A stretch of DNA of 5,899 nucleotides from CAZYMF01 sp964648215 (GTDB taxonomy: Bacteria; Desulfobacterota; Binatia; HRBIN30; JACQVA1), in NCBI GenBank assembly GCA_964648215.1, contig CAZYMF010000267.1:1-5899 (forward strand), given 5' to 3'. The notes beneath the pieces were generated by a model, which had not been told where the DNA came from, did no database searches, and worked only from the letters and a program-made list of their open reading frames with translations. The first letter of the stretch is position 1; every line of letters begins with the position of its first letter. Below, piece by piece: positions 1 to 5,547 of this stretch. The position numbers and the translations under genes are program-made.

Positions 1-715
1 GGCGCGAAAGCTCGGGCGTCGTGTTCCAGTCGTACTCGCCGGTGAGCAGGAACACGGCCACGCGGGAGGTGTCGATCTCGGCCAGCTCGCCGCTCAGGTC
101 GTGGTCGACGGCGTGATAGTAGAGGTCGCCCTTGAACACCGGCGGAGCGCCCTGGCTGTAAACCCAGATGGTCTCCTGCCGTAGGCTCCTGGGACTGGTC
201 GGGCTCATCAACCCGTACATGACGTTGGCCTTGAAGGCATTGCTGACGCGCGGGTGGTTCCACAGGTCGAGGTAGCTGCCGGGGGTCATCGCCGCGCCTT
301 CGAGCGCGATCACGGCGCGAAAGCTCTCCGGGTGATAGCGCGCCAGGTCGAGCGCCAGGTGACCGCCGATGGAGCTGCCCATGAACACCGGCCGGTGCAG
401 ATCCAGCGCCGCCGCGAGCGCCAGCGGGACCTGCATGAGAAAGGCGCGGGTCAGGCGATACTCGTCCGCCCACCACTCGGGGCCCACGGGCGGCAGGCTC
501 TTGCCGTGATAGGGAAGATCGTAGGCGATGCAGCGGAAGTGGCGAGTGACCGCGTCGTCCTCGAGCAGGTGGCGCCACTGCCGGCCGTCGGCGCCGGCCG
601 TGTGCTGCAGCAGCAGCGGGATGCCGGCTCCGCTCTCCTCGAAATAGACTCGGTGGTCGATGCCGTCGAGCTCGAGATGTACGTAGCGACCGGTGGCGCG
701 ATCGAAACGAGGCAT
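1..715 (-). CDS. Alpha/beta hydrolase, partial (C-terminus beyond left edge)
   Basis: This gene starts with ATG at 715-713 and reads leftward off the window; 238 residues are visible with no stop. The fold is an alpha/beta hydrolase. An oxyanion-hole type segment LLLQHTAGADGRQW lies near residues 34-47, and the strand and turn CIAYDLPYHGKS near 62-73 is typical of the family. The nucleophile elbow MGSSIGG (112-118) fits G-x-S-x-G with Ser115 as the likely nucleophile. The segment LLTGEYDWNTTP (223-234) carries Asp229, the likely catalytic acid. The catalytic His would lie beyond the edge. It probably hydrolyses an ester, thioester or C-C bond of a small carbonyl compound in the cytoplasm; no signal peptide is seen. 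The start overlaps the stop of the upstream SCP2-like gene by one base (TGATG), so the two are probably translationally coupled. The substrate cannot be told from sequence. Confidence 0.9.
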   Translation of the reverse strand, partial: MPRFDRATGRYVHLELDGIDHRVYFEESGAGIPLLLQHTAGADGRQWRHLLEDDAVTRHFRCIAYDLPYHGKSLPPVGPEWWADEYRLTRAFLMQVPLALAAALDLHRPVFMGSSIGGHLALDLARYHPESFRAVIALEGAAMTPGSYLDLWNHPRVSNAFKANVMYGLMSPTSPRSLRQETIWVYSQGAPPVFKGDLYYHAVDHDLSGELAEIDTSRVAVFLLTGEYDWNTTPELSR

Positions 716-1086
716 CACTGTTCGTCCCGCGTTTCGCGGAGGATCTCCAGCAGGCGGCGCAGTGCCGGATAGTAGGGGGCGATCTCGAGAAGGTCCGCAT
801 TGAGCGCCACGCCGTGGTGCATCGCCGCGGCGAGCAGGTCCTGATAGAAGGGCCGCGGCACCGGCTGCAGCATTTCCTTCCAGGTGTCGCGCGGCGCGGT
901 GATGAAGATGTCGCAGTCCGCCGCCGGCGGGCAGGCGCTGACGCTTTCGACCCGGCCGTCCTGCAGCCGGATCGCATGGCTCTCGTCGCCGACGTCGAGC
1001 CTGAGCGTCGCGGTCCACTGTCGCGAGGCGACGCGGAACTCGCCGTCGCTGCCGAGCCGCCGCGCCACCGATTCCCACGCAATCAT
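715..1086 (-). CDS. SCP2-like (sterol carrier protein-type) small protein
   Basis: A 123-residue soluble protein counted from ATG at 1086. An in-frame GTG at 1101 would add five residues (VSGNR). I prefer the ATG because a weak purine-rich GTGAGTGG lies at a usable distance upstream, while nothing similar precedes the GTG. The pattern fits the SCP2-like fold: an N-terminal helix, a beta stretch with TATLRLDVGDESHAIRLQDG (25-44), a DCDIFITAPRDTWKEML segment (57-73), and a helical end with GVALNADLLEIAPYYPALRRL (92-112). SCP2-like proteins bind lipids or acyl-CoA in a hydrophobic pocket; many stand-alone bacterial ones have no proven role. It is the first gene of a leftward pair with the alpha/beta hydrolase and faces the acyl-CoA operon across a short promoter region, so a substrate-binding role in that pathway is possible but inferred. 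The family call is from pattern only and is moderately sure; the gene itself is secure. Confidence 0.75.
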   Translation of the reverse strand: MIAWESVARRLGSDGEFRVASRQWTATLRLDVGDESHAIRLQDGRVESVSACPPAADCDIFITAPRDTWKEMLQPVPRPFYQDLLAAAMHHGVALNADLLEIAPYYPALRRLLEILRETRDEQ

Positions 1087-1090
1087 GCGA

Positions 1091-1118
1091 TTGCCACTCA
1101 CGACCCGACGGCTAGCAT
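1091..1118 (+). promoter_or_regulatory. Candidate sigma-70-like promoter for the rightward operon
   Basis: TTGCCA (1091-1096, five of six matches to TTGACA) is followed after 16 bases by TAGCAT (1113-1118, four of six matches to TATAAT). Transcription would begin near 1125, inside the palindrome at 1123-1140, so a bound regulator would block it. For the leftward pair I see only a weaker candidate, TTACCA (1151-1146) and AATAAA (1127-1122) with an 18-base spacer. Both are consensus guesses by eye in a region too short to test, and promoters in GC-rich lineages often deviate. Confidence 0.3.
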
Positions 1119-1140
1119 AAATTTATTGATCGAACAATAA
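1117..1140. promoter_or_regulatory. Palindromic operator in the divergent promoter region
   Basis: The sequence TTATTGATCGAACAATAA (1123-1140) is an inverted repeat. The six-base arms TTATTG and CAATAA match perfectly and the centre TCGA is itself symmetric, leaving one mismatched pair (A1129/A1134) over 18 bp. It overlaps a second perfect 10-bp palindrome, ATAAATTTAT (1117-1126). Both lie in the only AT-rich island of a GC-rich window, between two diverging gene groups. Length and symmetry suit a dimeric regulator such as a TetR-family repressor, the class that often controls acyl-CoA genes, but no regulator gene is in the window. The symmetry is seen directly; regulator type and joint control of both directions are inferred. 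Confidence 0.55.
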
Positions 1141-1175
1141 GTTTCTGGTAACGGTGTGGCGCCAAGAGAGAGAGC

Positions 1176-1664
1176 ATGCCCGATCCGGACTTCTCCACAT
1201 TTCCCGTCCGCGCCCGAGGACGGCAGTTCGAGGACTTTGCGGAAGGCCAGGTTTTCGAGCATCACTGGGGTCGCACGTTCAACGAAGGCGACAGCTCTTT
1301 GTTTGCGACCGTGGCGTTGCGCTTCACGCCGCTGTACTTCAACGCCGAGTACGCGCGCGCCCACGGCCACCGCGGCGTGGTGATCGATCCGCTGCTGGTC
1401 CTGTGCACGGCGGTCGGCTTGTCGGTGGAGGACCTCTCGGAGGCGGGTGGTCCGTTCCTCGGCGTCGACGAGGTCGAGTTCCATCTTCCAGTCTACCCCG
1501 GCGACACGCTGACCGCCCGCAGCACGGTGGTGGCGAAACGCGAGTCGGAGAAGCGACCGCAATTCGGCATCGTCACCTGGTGCACCGAAGGGCGGAACCA
1601 GAACGGCGAGGTCGTGGTGAGCTACCGGCGCACCAATCTCATCGCCAAGCGGGGCGTGGCATGA
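1176..1664 (+). CDS. MaoC-like hotdog dehydratase-family protein 1 (atypical active site)
   Basis: A 162-residue single-hotdog protein, first gene of the rightward operon. ATG at 1176 follows a purine-rich AAGAGAGAG stretch that can serve as ribosome binding site. MaoC hallmarks are the N-terminal FEDFAEGQVFEHHWGRTF (18-35), the hotdog helix region LRFTPLYFNAEYARAHGHRG (48-67), then GLSVEDLSE (81-89), and the strand-loop LPVYPGDTLTARSTV (104-118), with NQNGEVVVSYRRTNL near the end (141-155). In typical (R)-specific enoyl-CoA hydratases the helix carries Asp-x4-His. Aligned here, those places hold Arg49 and Tyr54, so the usual dyad is missing. It may use different chemistry, or be a non-catalytic partner of the second MaoC protein in this operon. 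Its stop overlaps the next start (ATGA), implying coupled translation. Fold assignment is secure; the exact reaction is not known from sequence. Confidence 0.9.
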   Translation: MPDPDFSTFPVRARGRQFEDFAEGQVFEHHWGRTFNEGDSSLFATVALRFTPLYFNAEYARAHGHRGVVIDPLLVLCTAVGLSVEDLSEAGGPFLGVDEVEFHLPVYPGDTLTARSTVVAKRESEKRPQFGIVTWCTEGRNQNGEVVVSYRRTNLIAKRGVA

Positions 1665-2872
1665 AGCTGCTCAGCGGCGCCAGCGAGAGCATCCCGGCCG
1701 CCTACCTGACCGAGGAGCGTCTGGCGATTCGCGACGCGGCGCGCGAGCTGGCGATGAAGGAAGTGCTGCCGATCGCCAACCAGCTCGATCCGGTGCAGGG
1801 AGAGATTCCACTCGAGCTGCGCCGGCGGCTCGGCGAACTCGGCTACTTCGGCATCCTCATTCCGCAGGAGTACGGCGGCCTCGGCCTCGGCGTCTTCGAG
1901 TACGTCCTGGTAACCGAGGAGCTGGCGCGCGCGTGGATGAGCGTGGCCAGCCTCATCGCGCGCGGCAACGGTCTCGGGGCCGGGTTCGGCGAGGAGCAGC
2001 GCCGGCGGATTCTGCCCAAGATGGCGCGGGGGGAGTATCTCGGCGCCTTCGCCCTGTCGGAGCCCGACGCCGGATCGGACGTGGCCTCCATCCGCTGCCG
2101 CGCCGAGCGCGACGGCGCCGAGTGGGTCATCAACGGCCAGAAGATGTGGTGCACCTTCGCCGACGGCGCCGACTTCATCGTCCTGGTCGCGCGCGCGACG
2201 CCCTACGACCCCGCTCACCGCCACGCCGGTATCGCCCAGTTCCTGATCGAGAAGGAGCGCGGCTCGTTTCCGCCCGGCATCAGCGGCACCCCGATGCGCA
2301 AGATCGGCTATCACGGCTGGAAGACGTGGGAGCTTTCGTTCGAAGACTTTCGCATTCCCGCCGGCAACATCCTGGTGCCGCAGAGCTCGGGGAAACAGGC
2401 GAGCGACGGCTTCAAGCGCGCCATGCGCGGCCTCTCCATCGCGCGCGTTCACACCGCCGCCCGGTCGATCGGCTTGGCGCGCGGCGCGCTGGAAGACTCG
2501 ATCGTATACGCGCAGCAGCGCGTGCAGTTCGGGCGCCCGATCGGCGACTTCCAATACCTGCGTTTCAAGATCGCGCAGATGGCGACGGAGATCGAGGCCG
2601 CCCGGCAGCTGATGTACGCCGTCGCCAACGACATCGATCACGGCCGGCTGAACGACATCCAGGCTTCGATGGTGAAGCTCTTCGCCAGCGACATGTCGGA
2701 GCGCGTCACCAGCGACGGCATCCAGATCCACGGCGGCGCCGGCTACACCAGCGAGTACCCGCTGGAGCGCTACTGGCGCGATGCGCGCCTGACGCGCATC
2801 TTCGAGGGCACCTCGGAGATCCAGATGCGCATCATCTCCGACGGTCATCTGCCGCGGCCGGGCAAGGGATGA
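1661..2872 (+). CDS. Acyl-CoA dehydrogenase (FAD-dependent)
   Basis: A 403-residue enzyme, normal length for the family, that oxidises an acyl-CoA to the trans-2-enoyl-CoA with FAD and passes electrons to electron-transfer flavoprotein. The N-terminal helical domain spans roughly 15-125, followed by signature one ALSEPDAGSDVAS (131-143) at the FAD/substrate site and the beta domain to about 240. In the C-terminal helical domain QRVQFGRPIGDFQYL (286-300) is the usual FAD-contact segment, and signature two runs from Gln355 to Asp374 (QIHGGAGYTSEY onward). Glu382 in IFEGTSEIQ sits at the position of the catalytic base of medium-chain-type enzymes (YEGT motif). The ATG overlaps the upstream MaoC stop (ATGA), and its stop overlaps the next ATG the same way. 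The open frame extends upstream of 1661, but that part lies over the MaoC gene and is not family-like. Methylsuccinyl-CoA dehydrogenase (Mcd) of the ethylmalonyl-CoA pathway is longer, about 550 residues, so this is not a canonical Mcd. The true substrate is open. Confidence 0.95.
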   Translation: MKLLSGASESIPAAYLTEERLAIRDAARELAMKEVLPIANQLDPVQGEIPLELRRRLGELGYFGILIPQEYGGLGLGVFEYVLVTEELARAWMSVASLIARGNGLGAGFGEEQRRRILPKMARGEYLGAFALSEPDAGSDVASIRCRAERDGAEWVINGQKMWCTFADGADFIVLVARATPYDPAHRHAGIAQFLIEKERGSFPPGISGTPMRKIGYHGWKTWELSFEDFRIPAGNILVPQSSGKQASDGFKRAMRGLSIARVHTAARSIGLARGALEDSIVYAQQRVQFGRPIGDFQYLRFKIAQMATEIEAARQLMYAVANDIDHGRLNDIQASMVKLFASDMSERVTSDGIQIHGGAGYTSEYPLERYWRDARLTRIFEGTSEIQMRIISDGHLPRPGKG

Positions 2873-3366
2873 GCAAAGCACCCTCAGAGAACCTGAGCCG
2901 GCTCACCGGCGAGGGAACGTACTTCGAGGACTTCGAGGTCGGCGCCAAGATGCGTCACGCGCGCGGCACCACGGTCGGCGAGGTCGAGAACCAGCTCTTG
3001 ACCAAGCTCGTCATGAACACCGCCGACGCCCACTACAACGAGCAGAAGATGAAAAACCTGCCGTACGGGCAACGCCTGGTCTTCGGTCTGGTCACCGGCT
3101 CGATCGTGATCGGGCTGGCGACGCAGGATACCGCCGAGAACGCGCTCGCCGAGCTGCGCCTCGACGGCCTCAAGTTTCGCGCTCCGGTGTTCCACGGCGA
3201 CACCCTCAGCGCCTACACCGAGGTGCTGGCGAAGCGGGACGCCAATCGCGAGGACGCCGGCGTCGTGCGCTTCAAGCACTGGGGCGTGAAGCAGGACGAC
3301 ACCATCGTCTTCGAAGGCGAGCGCGAGGTCCTCATCAAGCGGCGCAGCCACTGGGGGAACCGATGA
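2869..3366 (+). CDS. MaoC-like hotdog dehydratase-family protein 2
   Basis: A 165-residue single-hotdog protein. The family N-terminal signature TYFEDFEVGAKMRHARGTT lies at 17-35, the hotdog helix segment LLTKLVMNTADAHYNEQKM at 43-61, a glycine-rich turn YGQRLVFGLVTG at 66-77, and the strand-loop LKFRAPVFHGDTLSAYTEVL at 101-120. The Asp-x4-His dyad of (R)-specific hydratases aligns with Asn50 and His55, so the His is kept and the Asp is replaced by Asn; Asp53 lies between them. It likely hydrates an unsaturated acyl-CoA made by the preceding dehydrogenase (mesaconyl-CoA-like or itaconyl-CoA-like), alone or paired with the first MaoC protein. Start and stop each overlap the neighbouring gene by ATGA. 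The ATG at 2869 is chosen for this overlap and because the family N-terminus follows in frame. Family call is strong; substrate is inferred from neighbours. Confidence 0.9.
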   Translation: MSKAPSENLSRLTGEGTYFEDFEVGAKMRHARGTTVGEVENQLLTKLVMNTADAHYNEQKMKNLPYGQRLVFGLVTGSIVIGLATQDTAENALAELRLDGLKFRAPVFHGDTLSAYTEVLAKRDANREDAGVVRFKHWGVKQDDTIVFEGEREVLIKRRSHWGNR

Positions 3367-4562
3367 CGGGAAGAACGGGTCCGCTCTCCGACCTTCGCAT
3401 CCTCGATCTCACCCAGGCGCTCGCCGGCCCGTTCTGCACCATGCTGCTCGCCGACCTGGGAGCGGACGTGATCAAGGTCGAGCCGCCGCGCGGCGACATG
3501 GCGCGCTACCTGGGCCCGCATCCGGAGGATCGCGAGGGCTGCGACTACGGCGGCTACTTCGCCAGCATCAACCGCAACAAGCGCAGCATCGTCCTGGATC
3601 TGAAGGTCGACGCCGACCGCGCCACTTTCCTGCGCCTCGTCGACACCGTCGACGCGGTGGTCGAGAACGCCCGCGTCGGCGTCATGGACCGCCTCGGCGT
3701 CGGCTACGAGACGCTGCGCGCGCGCCGGCCGCGTCTGGTGTACGGGGCCATCCGCGGCTTCGGCGACCCGCGTACGGGCGAAAGCCCCTACGCCGATTGG
3801 CCGGCGTTCGACATCGTGGCGCAGTCGATGGGTGGAATCGTCGGCACCACCGGCCCGAGAGAGAGCCGCGGCATGCCGTGCGGGGCGAGCGTCGGCGATC
3901 TGTTTCCGGGCGCTCTCGCCGCGCTCGGCGTGGTCGCCGCCGTGCACAACGCGCGGCGGACAGGGCAGGGGCAGTTCGTCGACGTGGCGATGTACGACGC
4001 CGTCCTCAGCCTGTGCGAGAACATCGTCTACAAGTACGCCGCCTCCGGCCGCGTCGAGCAGCCGAAGGGCTTCGGCCATCCCGCGCTGTGTCCGTTCGAC
4101 ATCTACGAGACCCGAGACGGCGCCGCCGCCATCGCCGCCCCGGGCGAGCCGCAATGGGGGCTGCTGTGCAACATCATGGGGCGGCCGGACCTCATCGGCG
4201 ACGAGCGCTCGTGCGACGTCTTCGCGCGCGTGGCGAACCGCGCCTTCGTCAACGACGCCATCTCGAGCTGGACCCGCAGCCACAGCACGCGCGAGGTGGT
4301 CGCGGCGCTGGCGCGCCAGGTGCCCGTGGGGCCGGTGAACACCGCGGCCGACATCTTCGCCGACCCGCACGCCAGGATTCGCGGCATGCTGGTCGAGGTG
4401 GAGCAGCCCGGCGCCAACCGCCCGATCACGCTGGCGGGACCGGCGATCAAGCTCACCGGCACGCCGTCGGGCATCTATCGTCGCCCGCCCCGCATCGGCG
4501 AGCACAGCGAGGAAGTCCTGGCCGAAGCGGAGCGGCTCCTGGCGAAGGAGGAGGCACCATGA
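3363..4562 (+). CDS. CaiB/BaiF family (class III) CoA-transferase
   Basis: A 399-residue class III CoA-transferase, full length for the family. These enzymes move CoA between carboxylic acids through a mixed anhydride and thioester on an active-site Asp, and form interlocked dimers. The N-terminal hallmark begins LRILDLTQALAGPFCTMLLA (11-30) and continues through the conserved GADVIKVEPPRGD (33-45). NRNKRSIVLDL (70-80) follows. The catalytic Asp is most likely Asp179 in ASVGDLFPGALAALGV (175-190). The C-terminus carries PPRIGEHSEEVL (375-386), the usual closing motif. The ATG at 3363 overlaps the preceding stop (ATGA), and a GGGG stretch just upstream may act as ribosome binding site. Next to a malyl-CoA-lyase-like gene it recalls mesaconyl-CoA C1:C4 CoA-transferase (Mct) of Chloroflexus or succinyl-CoA:itaconate CoA-transferase. 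Family is certain; the acid substrate is inferred only from context. Confidence 0.95.
   Translation: MTGRTGPLSDLRILDLTQALAGPFCTMLLADLGADVIKVEPPRGDMARYLGPHPEDREGCDYGGYFASINRNKRSIVLDLKVDADRATFLRLVDTVDAVVENARVGVMDRLGVGYETLRARRPRLVYGAIRGFGDPRTGESPYADWPAFDIVAQSMGGIVGTTGPRESRGMPCGASVGDLFPGALAALGVVAAVHNARRTGQGQFVDVAMYDAVLSLCENIVYKYAASGRVEQPKGFGHPALCPFDIYETRDGAAAIAAPGEPQWGLLCNIMGRPDLIGDERSCDVFARVANRAFVNDAISSWTRSHSTREVVAALARQVPVGPVNTAADIFADPHARIRGMLVEVEQPGANRPITLAGPAIKLTGTPSGIYRRPPRIGEHSEEVLAEAERLLAKEEAP
4545..4551 (+). promoter_or_regulatory. Strong ribosome binding site for the CitE/HpcH lyase gene
   Basis: AAGGAGG ends seven bases before ATG at 4559, the best Shine-Dalgarno match in the window. 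It decides between two close in-frame ATG codons (4559 and 4565) in favour of the first, which also makes the ATGA overlap with the CoA-transferase stop. Confidence 0.7.
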
Positions 4563-5470
4563 CCATGCGCCTGCGGCGCTCCGAGCTGGCCACCCCGGCC
4601 TCGAGCGTCAAGATGATCCAGAAGGCCGCCGCCAGCGCGGCGGACCTGGTGTTCCTCGACCTGGAAGACGCGGTCGCGCCGGCGCAGAAGGTCGCGGCGC
4701 GCGACAACGCCGTTCGCGCCCTCAACGAGCTCGACTGGGGCACCAAGCTGCGCGCCGTGCGCGTCAACGGCGCGCACACCGAGTGGGCCTACGCCGACAC
4801 CATCGCGGTGGTGGAAGGCGCCGGCAAGAAGTTGGACCTGTTGATCCTGCCCAAGGTGAAGGCGCCGCGTGACGTGTGGTTCTTCGAAACGCTGCTGGCG
4901 CAGCTCGAACGCAAGCTGCGGCTCGACAAGCGCATCGGTCTCGAGGTGCTCATCGAGGAGACCGAGGGACTCGCCCGGGTCGAGGAGATCGCCGCCTGCT
5001 CCCCTCGTCTCGAAGCGCTCATCCTCGGCTTCGGCGACCTCGCCGCCAGCCAGGGCGTGCGGCTCGGCGGTCTGGGCGCGGAGTACGAACGCTATCCGGG
5101 CGATCTGTGGCATCACGCGCGGGCGCGAATGATCGTCGCCTCCCGCGCCAGCGGCGTTGATCCGATCGACGGGCCGTTCGCCAACTTCCACGATCCCGAC
5201 GGTTACCGCCGCGAAGCGGCGTGGGCGAGCATGCTCGGCTGCGTCGGCAAGTGGGCCATCCATCCGAGTCAGATCGAGCTGGCCAACGACGTCTTCGCCC
5301 CGACCGAGAAGGAGATCGCCACCGCGCGCGCCATGGTCGATGCCTATCGCGCGGCGGAGAGCGGCGGCGAGGGCGCCCAGGGGATGAGCGGGGTGCTGAT
5401 CGACGCCGCGACGGCGAGGATCTTCGAAGCCGTCCTCGAGCGCGCCCGGCTGACCGGCCGCCTCTCGTGA
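4559..5470 (+). CDS. HpcH/HpaI-CitE family CoA-ester lyase, malyl-CoA/beta-methylmalyl-CoA lyase-like
   Basis: A 303-residue Mg-dependent lyase that cleaves a 3-hydroxyacyl-CoA into an acyl-CoA and a 2-oxo acid, or runs the reverse condensation. Family motifs in order: RRSELATPASSVKMIQKAA (6-24); ADLVFLDLEDAVAPAQK (28-44); VRVNG (67-71) with Arg68 as likely substrate-binding Arg; LDLLILPKV (92-100); RIGLEVLIEETEGLARVEEI (125-144), where Glu133 aligns with the metal-binding Glu; LGFGDLAAS (156-164) with Asp160 as the second metal ligand; DGPFANFHDPDGY (204-216); and GKWAIHPSQIELAND (230-244). Length and several blocks, especially LDWG at 58-61, the RIGLEV block and GKWAIHP, resemble Mcl1 of Rhodobacter more than short citrate lyase beta subunits. 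Substrates would be L-malyl-CoA, beta-methylmalyl-CoA or citramalyl-CoA. It is the last gene of the tight run; its start is set by a strong ribosome binding site and the ATGA overlap. Family certain; specificity inferred. Confidence 0.93.
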   Translation: MTMRLRRSELATPASSVKMIQKAAASAADLVFLDLEDAVAPAQKVAARDNAVRALNELDWGTKLRAVRVNGAHTEWAYADTIAVVEGAGKKLDLLILPKVKAPRDVWFFETLLAQLERKLRLDKRIGLEVLIEETEGLARVEEIAACSPRLEALILGFGDLAASQGVRLGGLGAEYERYPGDLWHHARARMIVASRASGVDPIDGPFANFHDPDGYRREAAWASMLGCVGKWAIHPSQIELANDVFAPTEKEIATARAMVDAYRAAESGGEGAQGMSGVLIDAATARIFEAVLERARLTGRLS

Positions 5471-5536
5471 CCAATGACTCTTTTGGTGACACAGACTTCC
5501 AGCCTGTGGGACGTGACTCCGAAAGACGAAGCAGAC

Positions 5537-5541
5537 AGGAG
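5537..5541 (+). promoter_or_regulatory. Ribosome binding site for the aldehyde dehydrogenase gene
   Basis: AGGAG lies six bases before ATG at 5548 and supports that start. The 77-base gap before this gene (5471-5547) holds only a weak CACAG/CTGTG inverted repeat (5490-5494 and 5504-5508) with a nine-base loop and no T-run. I therefore call no terminator, and co-transcription with the upstream genes remains possible. Confidence 0.6.
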
Positions 5542-5547
5542 TAGGTC

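Noticed and set aside
254..772. Plus-strand frame of 172 codons opposite the alpha/beta hydrolase
   Set aside because: It has no recognisable domain, and the minus strand encodes a hydrolase with an intact nucleophile elbow and family segments.
1933..2868. Long plus-strand frame upstream of MaoC protein 2, in register with it
   Set aside because: The part before 2869 is Arg-rich out-of-frame reading of the dehydrogenase. The MaoC signature starts only after the ATGA overlap, so this is not a fusion protein.
1622..2881. A 419-codon minus-strand open frame opposite the acyl-CoA dehydrogenase, and a 430-codon one at 3213-4505 opposite the CoA-transferase
   Set aside because: The translations are low-complexity, rich in Arg, Ala, Asp and Val, with no family motifs. 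They mirror strong plus-strand genes, as expected in GC-rich coding DNA.
3797..4558. Upstream extension of the lyase frame across the CoA-transferase gene
   Set aside because: It is Arg/Ala-rich nonsense in another frame of a well-supported gene. The strong ribosome binding site and lyase motifs set the start at 4559.
5490..5508. CACAG/CTGTG inverted repeat in the gap before the aldehyde dehydrogenase, as a possible terminator
   Set aside because: The stem has only five pairs, the loop nine bases, and no T-run follows, so it is too weak to call.
5475..5519. Direct repeat TGACTC (5475-5480 and 5514-5519) as a possible operator
   Set aside because: Six bases in two copies is within chance expectation and shows no symmetry.
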